64,000 nucleotides of DNA, taken from contig JACKFE010000001.1 in NCBI GenBank assembly GCA_020632635.1, positions 124,001 through 188,000 on the forward strand. Direction: 5' to 3'. Numbering within the stretch: position 1 is the first letter of the stretch; every line of letters starts with the position of its first letter. Source of the stretch: Nitrospiraceae bacterium (GTDB lineage: Bacteria > Nitrospirota > Nitrospiria > Nitrospirales > UBA8639). A model generated the notes under the pieces. The model did not search any database, had not been told where the DNA came from, and saw nothing but the letters and a program-made list of their open reading frames with translations. The translations under genes were made by a program, and so were the position numbers. Positions 34,561 through 42,553 of this stretch are shown piece after piece.

Positions 34561-35469
34561 TCACCCTTCGTGTCTTAAGACAAGAACCGATTGGGAGGCA
34601 TAGGTACTCACCCACTCCGAGACACTTCCCAGCGTAAATCGCTCTATCCCGGAAAGTCCTTTGGACCCTAAACAGATCAGCCCAACATGATGCCGCTCAG
34701 CGGCCTGAAGAATCTGATCGGGAGGTGCCCCTTCCAATAATTCCGTTTTTACCTCATGGCCGGTTTTCAGAAATTTCTCACGATAGTCCTTCAGAAGCTC
34801 CCTCGTCCCTCGCTGGATGGGCCGCAACAGATTCCTCACCTGCCGTTTGCCTAACACTTCTGACGCCAGATCGGTGAAACGATCGGGAACCACAGAGACA
34901 AGGCGAAGTGACACCGCTTCGGGGTCCAACCAAGCCTGGAGGGTCCTCGCGGTAAATTTGGAAGATTTGGAACCATCCAAGGCGATTAAGACCGGGAAAG
35001 GCTGAGTTCCAATCGGGCCTTTCACCATGAACACCGAGCACGGTGCATGGATCATGACTTTCCGTGACACGCTGCCCAACACATACCCAGGAATATCGTG
35101 AATGCCACGGGAACCCAAAGCGACACAATCCGTTCCAATCTTCTCACTCCATTCAATGATGGTATCAGAAACATGGCCTTTCACAAGCACAGGTTTCATC
35201 ACAGGCATGCTGCCGGCAGGACCTAACGCCACGGTCAATCGTTCCGCAAATTCATGCAAGAGTTTCTTCCCGGCCTGTTGAATTTTTTTTGATAGGCCCA
35301 ATAGCGATTTGGCTTCGGCACCCGCCGCTTTCCTGCCCCCATAGACCAAATGGGAATCCACCACATGGAGCAACACAATTTCTTTCACCGCAGAACGGAA
35401 CACCGACCCTACACTTTGAATAGCCAATCGTGAATAATCTGAGTCATCAACCGCACATAAAATTTTCAT
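34561..35469 (-). CDS. Universal stress protein, two UspA domains
   Basis: 302 residues from ATG at 35469, with GGAGAGGAG upstream; a TTG at 35475 is a less likely start. Domain 1 (about 1-150) begins MKILCAVDDSDYS and carries the ATP-binding pattern GSRG-x9-GS. Domain 2 (about 155-302) carries GSKG-x9-GS followed by VSEWVSTYASQSVLVL. Both patterns are complete, so both domains could bind ATP. The encoded helix NLLRPIQRGTRELLKDYR joins them. It is divergent from the single-domain universal stress gene at 35866, and a weak sigma-54-like site lies upstream at 35541-35556. Confidence 0.9.
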   Translation of the reverse strand: MKILCAVDDSDYSRLAIQSVGSVFRSAVKEIVLLHVVDSHLVYGGRKAAGAEAKSLLGLSKKIQQAGKKLLHEFAERLTVALGPAGSMPVMKPVLVKGHVSDTIIEWSEKIGTDCVALGSRGIHDIPGYVLGSVSRKVMIHAPCSVFMVKGPIGTQPFPVLIALDGSKSSKFTARTLQAWLDPEAVSLRLVSVVPDRFTDLASEVLGKRQVRNLLRPIQRGTRELLKDYREKFLKTGHEVKTELLEGAPPDQILQAAERHHVGLICLGSKGLSGIERFTLGSVSEWVSTYASQSVLVLRHEG

Positions 35470-35540
35470 ACCCAACGAACTCCTCTCCTTGCATCACTAC
35501 CCCTCTGATCGTTTCTCTTGTGGCCCCCTTCCATCCATTA

Positions 35541-35556
35541 CGCATGAACCTTGCCA
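35541..35556 (-). promoter_or_regulatory. Possible weak sigma-54 promoter
   Basis: On the minus strand the sequence is TGGCAA-GGTTC-ATGCG. GG and GC are present with the correct 10-base gap, but the flanking bases differ from consensus. It ends 71 bases before the ATG at 35469 of the two-domain universal stress gene. Confidence 0.3.
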
Positions 35557-35792
35557 ATTTATGAATAGATTCTCCCTCTATTTACCCCTATCGACTCTAT
35601 GCTTTGCCTTTTTTTTCCAATCTCTTCATGGCACCTGTTGCATTTTGGGTCATCGAATCGTCCTCCAACTGTAGCAAACTTCCCCCATCACTCAGGCACT
35701 GCCAGACACTGTATGGGGTAAATCTCCCACCATCCATGCTCTTTCTCTCGCGAGACCCTTCCTGTAAACGCAAGAAGAACGCTCCGGAAGAT

Positions 35793-35808
35793 TGGCATTT
35801 TCTTTGCT
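35793..35808 (+). promoter_or_regulatory. Sigma-54 (-24/-12) promoter
   Basis: TGGCAT-TTTCT-TTGCT differs from consensus only at the sixth base (T for C). GG and GC are ten bases apart. It ends 57 bases before the universal stress ATG at 35866, exactly the same gap as at the 49911 gene. Confidence 0.68.
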
Positions 35809-35865
35809 CAATTCTCAGATGACCTCTCGTCTTTTTTTAACAACTATCTGATAAAGGTCCACACT

Positions 35866-36432
35866 ATGGGAAATCCCCTCTTTCAAAAAATCCTGATACC
35901 AGTTGATTTTGGGCCATGTTCACGAGAGGCGTTTCTGGTAGGGCTCCAAATTGCCCGAAGCTTTCAGTCCCAGGTGATTCTCTTGCATGTCATCGATACA
36001 AAATCTCTGGATGCATTGAACGCCCTTGGCCTCGCGCTGCCCTCCGAGGAGAAAGCTCAAAAAAAACGGCTTCATCATCATGCCCGTCTCTTGGCACGGG
36101 GGCTCTTGGCGTTGCCTGAAGCCAAGGGGATCAAAATTACCCGTCTGCTGAGTGAAGGCAAACCGTTTATAGAAATTGCCCGTCTGGCTCGAACGGAACA
36201 TGTCAATCTGGTGATTATGGGGAGTTATGGAGGACAAACGGGAGATATTACACGAATGTTCTTTGGCAGCACCGCTGAAAAAATTGTCCGTACCGTGAAT
36301 TGTCCAGTTCTCTGTATCCCTTTCCCGTATCATAAGATACAGGCCTTTACCGATATTGCTGCCGTCTCGAAATCGGTCAAGTCAGGAGCAAAACCGCCTC
36401 GTCGATCCACGACAGCACGGGCCCGCACATGA
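35866..36432 (+). CDS. Universal stress protein, single UspA domain
   Basis: 188 residues. The N-terminus FQKILIPVDFGPCSREAFLV is typical of UspA. The nucleotide-binding loop reads GSYG followed by eleven instead of nine residues before GS (TRMFFGSTAEKIV), so ATP binding may be changed. NCPVLCIPFPYH closes the fold, and about 30 basic Ser/Arg-rich residues form a tail. The sigma-54 promoter at 35793 should control it, so expression is expected under a specific stress signal. Confidence 0.88.
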   Translation: MGNPLFQKILIPVDFGPCSREAFLVGLQIARSFQSQVILLHVIDTKSLDALNALGLALPSEEKAQKKRLHHHARLLARGLLALPEAKGIKITRLLSEGKPFIEIARLARTEHVNLVIMGSYGGQTGDITRMFFGSTAEKIVRTVNCPVLCIPFPYHKIQAFTDIAAVSKSVKSGAKPPRRSTTARART

Positions 36433-36846
36433 ACCGAATTCCGCCAGCGGAACACTTGCCCTTCGCATTCTCTCCATTCCGGCCCCTACGATCACACCAA
36501 CACCCTCATCATTCGTTCATGTGGGGCATAGCCCACCCTTACAGCCTGAGACCGGCCTTTCCGCCATTTATATTACCGCCGAAAGAGCGGCTCTTCATGC
36601 CATTTCGTCCGGACAAACATGGTTTCCCTTTTGTTTCGGCATACAACTACATCAGCCACCGCCGGAATGACGGTCCCTCTCTCTCAAGACCGAGCGGGAT
36701 GGTCCCTTCCCAGGAACAGATGCCGGTGAGCTAACCGACCCTGCGAATGGAGTAAAAGATGAGTCGACTTTCCGCTCCGACCAACAGTTCAGACGGAATC
36801 TCCATTGGACTTCTCGGAAAATCAGAAGATCTAACCTCGCGACCAA
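36433..36846. other. Intergenic stretch upstream of the antiporter
   Basis: About 414 bases. Short Pro- and His-rich open frames are present, one beginning at 36429, but their composition and lack of a ribosome site make them unlikely genes. No sigma-54 site was found. The antiporter promoter should lie in the right half. Confidence 0.4.
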
Positions 36847-38031
36847 ATGAATGACATCCCCAAAATTCTCATCACACTCGGGACGCTTTTTCTTGTTGGG
36901 CTTGTCACGGATTTGTTAGGACGCTTGACGTTTTTCCCAAGGGTCACCTTCCTGCTGTTAGCGGGATTTGCCATTGGCCCGTCGGGACTCGATGTGTTGC
37001 CTGATTTTGGTGAAGACTGGTTCCCTGTGGTGACCAATATCGCCTTATCCATGGTTGGCTTTTTAGTCGGTCACCACATGACGACAGAGTCTCTCAGAAA
37101 AAGAGGCAAGCCGGTTCTCTGGATCTCAATTGGGGAAGTACTCGGTGCCGCAACCGCCATGTTCGTTGGCTTGATCTTTTTGGGATTTCCTCCAATCCTT
37201 GCACTTATTCTGGCAGGTATTGCACCTGCGAGTGACCCCGTGGCCATCGTCGATGTGATTCGGGAGGTCAAAGGACATGGAGAATTTTCAAAAACGCTGG
37301 AGAGCGTGGTGGGCATTGATGATGCCTGGGGATTAATTGTCTTCAGTTTATTGTTAGCTGTGGTTCAGGGAGTCTATGGCCGGGAGGAAGGATGGGAGGT
37401 TCTTCTCCTAGGAAGTTGGGAAATCGGAGGGGCATTATTGTTAGGATTCCTTCTTGGAATTCCTATGGCCTATCTCACAGGGCGACTGCAACCAGGGGAA
37501 CCGACTCAGGCGGAAGCCTTGGGCATCGTCTTACTGTGCGGAGGCCTCGCCGTCTGGCTGAATGTTTCCTTTATTTTAGCTGGAATGGCTTTGGGGGCAA
37601 CCGTATCGAATCTAGCAACCCATCATAAACGTCCATTTACCGCCATTGAAGGAATCGAATGGCCTTTCATGATACTGTTTTTTATTTTGGCGGGAGCTTC
37701 GCTGGAATTACAATCCCTGCGGGCAACCGGCATGCTGTGCCTTGCCTATATTGGCTTACGTCTCATAGGGCTCCTGGGTGGGGCCTGGATAGGGGGGTAT
37801 ATCAGCCGAGTCACTCCCAGCTGGCGAACATGGATGGGATTCGCACTTTGGCCACAGGCCGGGGTTGCCCTGGGAATGGCACTACTGGCAAGTCAACACC
37901 TACCAGATCTCCAGGAAGTGATTCTCCCCGTGACCATTGCCTCCACGATCATCTTCGAACTCATTGGACCAATCATGACCAGACGGGCACTCATCCAGAC
38001 TGGTGAGGACCAGATTGCCATGGGACCCTGA
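36847..38031 (+). CDS. Cation/proton antiporter with DD motif (CPA family)
   Basis: 394 residues with about 12 hydrophobic helices. The first half has RVTFLLLAGFAIGPSGLD and APASDPVAIVDVIREV. The ion-binding site contains the tandem Asp158-Asp159 in VVGIDDAWGLIVF, the feature of electrogenic antiporters such as NapA/CPA2. There is no cytoplasmic TrkA-N or RCK domain. It should exchange Na+ (or K+) for H+ across the inner membrane. It lies about 215 bases upstream of the N-ATPase operon on the same strand, so both may serve the same ion economy; co-transcription is not proven. Confidence 0.85.
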   Translation: MNDIPKILITLGTLFLVGLVTDLLGRLTFFPRVTFLLLAGFAIGPSGLDVLPDFGEDWFPVVTNIALSMVGFLVGHHMTTESLRKRGKPVLWISIGEVLGAATAMFVGLIFLGFPPILALILAGIAPASDPVAIVDVIREVKGHGEFSKTLESVVGIDDAWGLIVFSLLLAVVQGVYGREEGWEVLLLGSWEIGGALLLGFLLGIPMAYLTGRLQPGEPTQAEALGIVLLCGGLAVWLNVSFILAGMALGATVSNLATHHKRPFTAIEGIEWPFMILFFILAGASLELQSLRATGMLCLAYIGLRLIGLLGGAWIGGYISRVTPSWRTWMGFALWPQAGVALGMALLASQHLPDLQEVILPVTIASTIIFELIGPIMTRRALIQTGEDQIAMGP

Positions 38032-38246
38032 TTAGCAATCACTCTATCGCAAGGGGTAAACAGACCAATTGAAATCGACGGCTTTTTCGAGAACATCGAG
38101 TCTGATACCCTGAAAAAACAATATCGAAAAAAGGGACGGCCGATGACCGGAATGAAGAGCAATCCTGTGTCCATAAATTTTCCGTGACACACGGCCCTTT
38201 AGACAATCAATCGAGCCGAACGGCAATCCCCGAAGGGGGCCATCAT

Positions 38247-39659
38247 ATGGACCATCACCATAGCCCCACCAATCTCGGCACAGTCGTCTCCGTACGCGGC
38301 AGTGTGGTGGATATTCGATTTGAGAATCAGCTCCCACCGATTTATTCATTATTGCGCACAGAACCTGACGCACGAATGGCTATCGAGGTCTTGTCCCATC
38401 TCGACCCACATCGCGTGCGCGGCATTGCCCTCACTCCCACCCAGGGACTTGCGCGCGGAATGATCGTGAACGACACGGGAGGACCACTGACGGCACCTGT
38501 CGGCAAAGGCATCCTCTCCCGCATGTTCGACGTATTTGGACGCCCCATCGACCGGCAGCCGCCACCATCGGATCTCCAATATCGCTCTGTTCACCGTGCT
38601 CCACCCCCCTTAGGCCGGCGATCGACCAAGTCCGAGATTTTTGAAACTGGCATCAAGGTCATTGATGTCCTCATGCCCTTGGAACGCGGTGGGAAGGCAG
38701 GGTTGTTTGGCGGAGCGGGGGTCGGCAAAACCGTTTTGCTCACGGAGATGATTCACAATATGATCGGACACCACCAAGGGGTCAGTATTTTTTGCGGAAT
38801 TGGCGAGCGGTGTCGTGAAGGAGAAGAGCTCTACCGTGACATGAAGAATGCCGGCGTCCTCCAAAACATGGTCATGGTATTCGGTCAGATGAACGAACCA
38901 CCGGGCAGCCGATTCCGCGTAGGGCACGCGGCCCTTACCATGGCAGAGTATTTTCGGGACGATGAACATCGCGACGTCCTCCTGCTTATCGATAACATTT
39001 TTCGTTTTATTCAGGCTGGTTCGGAAGTATCAGGTTTGATGGGACAAATGCCCTCACGTTTGGGTTATCAACCCACCATGGGAACCGAATTAGCTCGTCT
39101 GGAAGAACGCATTGCCAACACCGATACCGGAGCTATTACATCAATTCAAGCCGTATATGTCCCGGCGGACGATTTTACCGATCCGGCGGCCGTGCACACC
39201 TTCTCCCATCTTTCCGCCTCCATCGTCCTTTCACGTAAACGGGCGAGTGAAGGTCTCTACCCGGCCATCGACCCCTTGCAATCCAGCTCAAAGATGGCCA
39301 CTCCAGGCACCATCGGCGAAAGACATTACCGCATCGCACAGGATGTGCGTCGGACCCTGGCCCAATATGCCGAACTCAAGGACATCATCGCGATGCTTGG
39401 GTTAGAACAGTTATCCCCGGAAGACCGTCAGGTGGTCGCGCGCGCCAGACGCTTGGAGCGTTTTCTTACCCAACCCTTTTTCACGACGGAACAGTTCTCC
39501 GGCATCAACGGGACACTCGTCAGCCGCAAGGATGCCCTAGACGGATGTGAACGCATCCTTCAGGATGAATTCAAGGATTATCCTGAGCATGCCCTCTATA
39601 TGATTGGAGGGATTGAAGACGTCAGGGAAACAGCCAAGACTGGCGCTCAGACCATATAA
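38247..39659 (+). CDS. atpD: N-type ATP synthase beta subunit AtpD
   Basis: 470 residues from ATG at 38247 (MDHHHSPTNLGTVVSVRGSV), with a GAAGGGGG ribosome site. A GTG at 38184 adds 21 residues and is unlikely. It is the catalytic subunit; the P-loop GGAGVGKT and the Walker B strand DVLLLIDNIF are visible, and GIGERCREGEELYRDM replaces the usual GERTREGNDLY. It is the first gene of the atpDCQRBEFAG order that defines N-ATPases, which are horizontally spread second ATP synthases. The main F-type operon is not in this window. Confidence 0.95.
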   Translation: MDHHHSPTNLGTVVSVRGSVVDIRFENQLPPIYSLLRTEPDARMAIEVLSHLDPHRVRGIALTPTQGLARGMIVNDTGGPLTAPVGKGILSRMFDVFGRPIDRQPPPSDLQYRSVHRAPPPLGRRSTKSEIFETGIKVIDVLMPLERGGKAGLFGGAGVGKTVLLTEMIHNMIGHHQGVSIFCGIGERCREGEELYRDMKNAGVLQNMVMVFGQMNEPPGSRFRVGHAALTMAEYFRDDEHRDVLLLIDNIFRFIQAGSEVSGLMGQMPSRLGYQPTMGTELARLEERIANTDTGAITSIQAVYVPADDFTDPAAVHTFSHLSASIVLSRKRASEGLYPAIDPLQSSSKMATPGTIGERHYRIAQDVRRTLAQYAELKDIIAMLGLEQLSPEDRQVVARARRLERFLTQPFFTTEQFSGINGTLVSRKDALDGCERILQDEFKDYPEHALYMIGGIEDVRETAKTGAQTI

Positions 39660-39703
39660 ATAGCCATGAGACACACGAAATATCCAGGAAGGCAGTAAGA
39701 TCC

Positions 39704-40108
39704 ATGCCAGCGACGCTCATGACTCTGAAAATCCTTCTACCATTTAGGATTTTCGCCCAGGAGGCCGCCGTGAAGCGAATTATCGCAGAAACCCGTGGGG
39801 GATCATTTGGCCTGCTTCCTCAACGGCTTGACTGCGTCGCTGCACTTGAGCCTGGAATCCTCATCTACGAACATGAAGTGGAGGGCGAGAGGTACGTGGC
39901 CCTCGATGAAGGCGTGATAGTGAAAAGCGGCCAGGAGGTTCTGGTCTCGGTACGCAACGCAATTGCCGGAACGGACCTCCATCAGTTACGCCAGGCTGTT
40001 GAACGTGAATTTCTGTCCCTGGACGAACAGGAGCAAAGTCTTCGCTCCATGATGGCCAAGTTGGAAAGTAGCTTTGTACGACGCTTTGCGGACTTTCGTC
40101 ATGACTGA
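39704..40108 (+). CDS. atpC: N-ATPase epsilon subunit AtpC
   Basis: 134 residues. The N-terminal beta-sandwich has TLKILLPFRIFAQEAAVKRI and GSFGLLPQRLDCVAALEPG, typical of epsilon. A helical C-terminal part follows (LHQLRQAVEREFLSLDEQEQ). ATG at 39719 is an alternative start five codons in. It sits in the central stalk, coupling catalysis to rotation. The end overlaps the next gene by eight bases. Confidence 0.92.
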   Translation: MPATLMTLKILLPFRIFAQEAAVKRIIAETRGGSFGLLPQRLDCVAALEPGILIYEHEVEGERYVALDEGVIVKSGQEVLVSVRNAIAGTDLHQLRQAVEREFLSLDEQEQSLRSMMAKLESSFVRRFADFRHD

Positions 40109-40439
40109 GGACCCGAAAGAGAAGTTTCTCAAGGAGGAGACGACCCTAGCCCGGCAGGTCGGCACAAAAGCCGCACGTAAACTCAAAGCCCAACGTCATG
40201 TGACACGGACTATCTGGTTTGGGTTGGGAATGATGGGGCTCATTGGATGGTCCGTCGCCATTCCGACCTTACTTGGGGCAACACTCGGACTCTGGCTAGA
40301 TAAAGAGTATCCCGGAATTCATTCTTGGACACTCACGCTCCTCTTTATCGGGCTTATCATCGGCTGTTTGAATGCCTGGCATTGGGTGACCAGGGAAAAC
40401 CAGGAAATCCGTGCGGAACAGGAGAATCACGATGAATAA
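40101..40439 (+). CDS. atpQ: N-ATPase accessory membrane protein AtpQ (AtpI-like)
   Basis: 112 residues from ATG at 40101, overlapping atpC by eight bases. A charged N-terminal helix of about 40 residues (EKFLKEETTLARQVGTKAAR) leads into two transmembrane helices (GMMGLIGWSVAIPTLLGATL and LTLLFIGLIIGCLNAWHW). This is the AtpQ/AtpI layout found only in the N-ATPase gene order, and it may assist ring assembly. Its role in this organism is inferred from position and family. Confidence 0.85.
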   Translation: MTEDPKEKFLKEETTLARQVGTKAARKLKAQRHVTRTIWFGLGMMGLIGWSVAIPTLLGATLGLWLDKEYPGIHSWTLTLLFIGLIIGCLNAWHWVTRENQEIRAEQENHDE

Positions 40440-40743
40440 TATCCTTGACCTACTGCCAGCCCTGAGTACGGGAATCTTACTCGGGGCGATATTTTTCGGA
40501 GGCTTATGGTGGACGGTCAAAAGGGGACTATCGTCGACACAACCTGCCCGGTTGTTTCTCGGCAGTCTGCTGCTGAGAATCGGCCTCACGCTAGCAGGAT
40601 TTTACCTCGTCTCCGAAGGCCAGTGGGAAAAATTCGTGCTATGCCTCCTTGGCTTTACGCTAGCACGGTTCATCACGACACGACTCATCCCTCCCGCTGA
40701 CCAATCAGCCCCCCTGCAGCAGGAGGCCGATCATGCATCTTAG
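40432..40743 (+). CDS. atpR: N-ATPase subunit AtpR
   Basis: 103 residues from ATG at 40432, with AGGAG upstream and an eight-base overlap with atpQ. It has three hydrophobic helices with membrane-embedded Arg residues (RLFLGSLLLRIGLTLAGFYL and FTLARFITTRLIP). AtpR is specific to N-ATPases, and its Arg has been proposed to interact with the c-ring carboxylate. No function beyond the family proposal can be read from the sequence. Confidence 0.85.
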   Translation: MNNILDLLPALSTGILLGAIFFGGLWWTVKRGLSSTQPARLFLGSLLLRIGLTLAGFYLVSEGQWEKFVLCLLGFTLARFITTRLIPPADQSAPLQQEADHAS

Positions 40744-41434
40744 TCCGGATGACACGATTATTTGGCAATACGGAATTTTCAGATTGAATACCACAATTGT
40801 GGCGACTTGGGGATTGATGCTGTTCCTCATCATCGGATCAACCATCATCACACGCAACCTGTCCACGGCCCTGAAGCGTTCTCGCTGGCAAAATCTTCTG
40901 GAAATCATTGTAATGGCCATCCTCAAACAAATAGAAGAAGTGGGCCTGAGCCACCCCCGTAAATACCTTAGCTTTCTGGGCACGATCTTTCTCTTCATCG
41001 CCCTGGCGAGTCTCGGCACCATCATTCCCGGATACGAGGCCCCCACCGGCTCTCTTTCAACAACGGTCGCCCTCGCCTTATGCGTGTTTGTAGCGGTCCC
41101 CCTCTTCGGTATTGAGGAACACGGTCTCGGCGGCTATCTGAAATCGTATCTGAAACCCACGTTCATCATGCTGCCATTTAACATTATCAGTGAATTGTCC
41201 CGAACACTCGCGCTCGCTGTCCGCTTATTCGGCAATATGATGAGTGGAGCCATGATCGTCGGTATTCTCTTGAGCATTATCCCGTTTCTCTTCCCTCTCG
41301 TTATGAGCCTGCTGGGTCTCCTCACCGGTATGGTACAGGCCTATATCTTCAGCATCCTGGCCACAGTCTACATTGCAGCCGCCACCCGAACCCGGCATGT
41401 TCCGTCGCATAGCAACCCAAAGGTGACTCCGTGA
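40733..41434 (+). CDS. atpB: N-ATPase subunit a, AtpB
   Basis: 233 residues; five or six membrane helices form the ion half-channels. The essential Arg164 is in LALAVRLFGNMMSGAMIVG. The upstream segment FIMLPFNIISELSRT is also typical of subunit a. The start overlaps atpR by eleven bases. It works with the c-ring to drive rotation. Confidence 0.94.
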   Translation: MHLSPDDTIIWQYGIFRLNTTIVATWGLMLFLIIGSTIITRNLSTALKRSRWQNLLEIIVMAILKQIEEVGLSHPRKYLSFLGTIFLFIALASLGTIIPGYEAPTGSLSTTVALALCVFVAVPLFGIEEHGLGGYLKSYLKPTFIMLPFNIISELSRTLALAVRLFGNMMSGAMIVGILLSIIPFLFPLVMSLLGLLTGMVQAYIFSILATVYIAAATRTRHVPSHSNPKVTP

Positions 41435-41465
41435 TAGATTTACCCTCAAACTCAAAGGAGCGACT

Positions 41466-41747
41466 ATGGATAGCATGACTCTCATCGCGGTGGCATCGAT
41501 TATCACCGCCGGCTTCACCACAGGCGTTGGCTGTATCGGTCCCGCCCTGGGAGAAGGCAAAGCCGTTTCGACCGCATTGACCTCGCTGGCTCAACAGCCC
41601 GATGCCTCAAACACGATCACCCGGACACTCTTTGTGGGCTTGGCGATGATCGAATCTACCGCTATTTATTGTTTCGTGGTTTCGATGATTTTAATTTTCG
41701 CCAACCCATTCTGGAATTACGCGCTGACCCACACCATAGGAAAGTGA
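41466..41747 (+). CDS. atpE: N-ATPase c subunit, AtpE
   Basis: 93 residues, two helices forming a hairpin. Helix 1 has GCIGPALGEGKAVS with Glu30; helix 2 has AMIESTAIYCF with Glu63, Ser64 and Tyr68. The ES...Y pattern is the one used to predict Na+ binding, and Glu30 takes the place of the Gln seen in Na+ rings such as Ilyobacter. The extra Glu is common in N-ATPases. From memory, one biochemically studied N-ATPase ring (Burkholderia) is H+-specific, so ion choice should not be assumed. Confidence 0.94.
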   Translation: MDSMTLIAVASIITAGFTTGVGCIGPALGEGKAVSTALTSLAQQPDASNTITRTLFVGLAMIESTAIYCFVVSMILIFANPFWNYALTHTIGK

Positions 41748-41751
41748 GACC

Positions 41752-42549
41752 ATGTTACTCGACTGGTTTACCGTGGTGGCGCAAGCCCTCAACTTTCTGA
41801 TCCTCGTCTGGTTATTAAAACACTTCCTGTATCAACCCATTTTGGACGCCATCGACGGGAGAGAGCACCAGATCGCCACGAAACTCGCGGAAGCGGAAGC
41901 CAACAAGATTGAAGCCAGAAAGGAACGCGAGGAGTTCAGGCAAAAAAACGAGGCGTTTGAACAACGGCGGGCGACCTTATGGTCGTCGGTCGAGGACGAG
42001 GCCTCCCTCGAACGTCAGCGGCTTCTCAACGAAGCCAGGAAGGAAGTCGAAGGATTCCGGAATAAATGGCAAGCAGCCTTGAGCAAGGAACACCAGAGTT
42101 TGAGCGAAGAAATCACCCGCCAAACTCGTGAGGAAGTGTTTGCCATCACTCGAAAAGCCTTGAAAGACTTGGCGGCCATCAGTCTCGAGGCACAAATGAC
42201 GGACATCTTCGTTCAACGTTTGCTCGGGCTGAGCAGTACTGAAAGGCAGGAACTCCAATCGGCTTTTCAAACGGCCTCCCCACCAACGATTGTCAGAAGC
42301 ACCTTTCATCTCCCGGCTCCTCAACGTCATGCGATTGAAGCGGTGGCGAAAGACGTACTCGGCATTCAGACCCAACTGCAGTTTGAAACCGACCCCCACT
42401 CCGTGTGCGGCATCGAGCTCACCGCCAATGGGCACAAAGTTGCATGGAGCATTAGCGATTATTTGATCACCCTGAAAAGTCGCCTGGACGAGCTTCTCAA
42501 ACAGCCTCCGAAGCCATCCGTCAAACCCAGCGGACTCAGCAAACCCTAG
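41752..42549 (+). CDS. atpF: N-ATPase b subunit with delta-like C-terminus, AtpF
   Basis: 265 residues, longer than a standard b subunit (about 160). One N-terminal helix (WFTVVAQALNFLILVWLLKH) is followed by a long charged coiled coil (AEAEANKIEARKEREEFRQK and so on). A globular C-terminal domain (about 185-255) contains IEAVAKDVLGIQTQLQF, resembling delta. The operon has no separate atpH, so this extension probably supplies the delta-like contact with F1, as in other N-ATPases. It forms the peripheral stalk. Confidence 0.92.
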   Translation: MLLDWFTVVAQALNFLILVWLLKHFLYQPILDAIDGREHQIATKLAEAEANKIEARKEREEFRQKNEAFEQRRATLWSSVEDEASLERQRLLNEARKEVEGFRNKWQAALSKEHQSLSEEITRQTREEVFAITRKALKDLAAISLEAQMTDIFVQRLLGLSSTERQELQSAFQTASPPTIVRSTFHLPAPQRHAIEAVAKDVLGIQTQLQFETDPHSVCGIELTANGHKVAWSISDYLITLKSRLDELLKQPPKPSVKPSGLSKP

Positions 42550-42553
42550 CACC

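Larger units (their letters stand above)
35470..35865. other. Intergenic region between divergent universal stress genes
   Basis: About 390 T-rich bases without a gene. It holds a strong sigma-54 promoter for the right-hand gene and a weak one for the left-hand gene (listed separately). The space between could bind the NtrC-type activator, but I could not identify an enhancer repeat by eye. Confidence 0.5.

Noticed and set aside
35629..35642. TGGCAC and TTGCA close together, like a sigma-54 promoter
   Set aside because: Only eight bases separate GG from GC; sigma-54 promoters need ten, so the element should not work.
36429..36734. A 101-codon frame overlapping the end of the 35866 universal stress gene
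   Set aside because: Pro/His/Phe-rich composition, no ribosome site beyond the chance ATGA overlap, and no recognisable fold.
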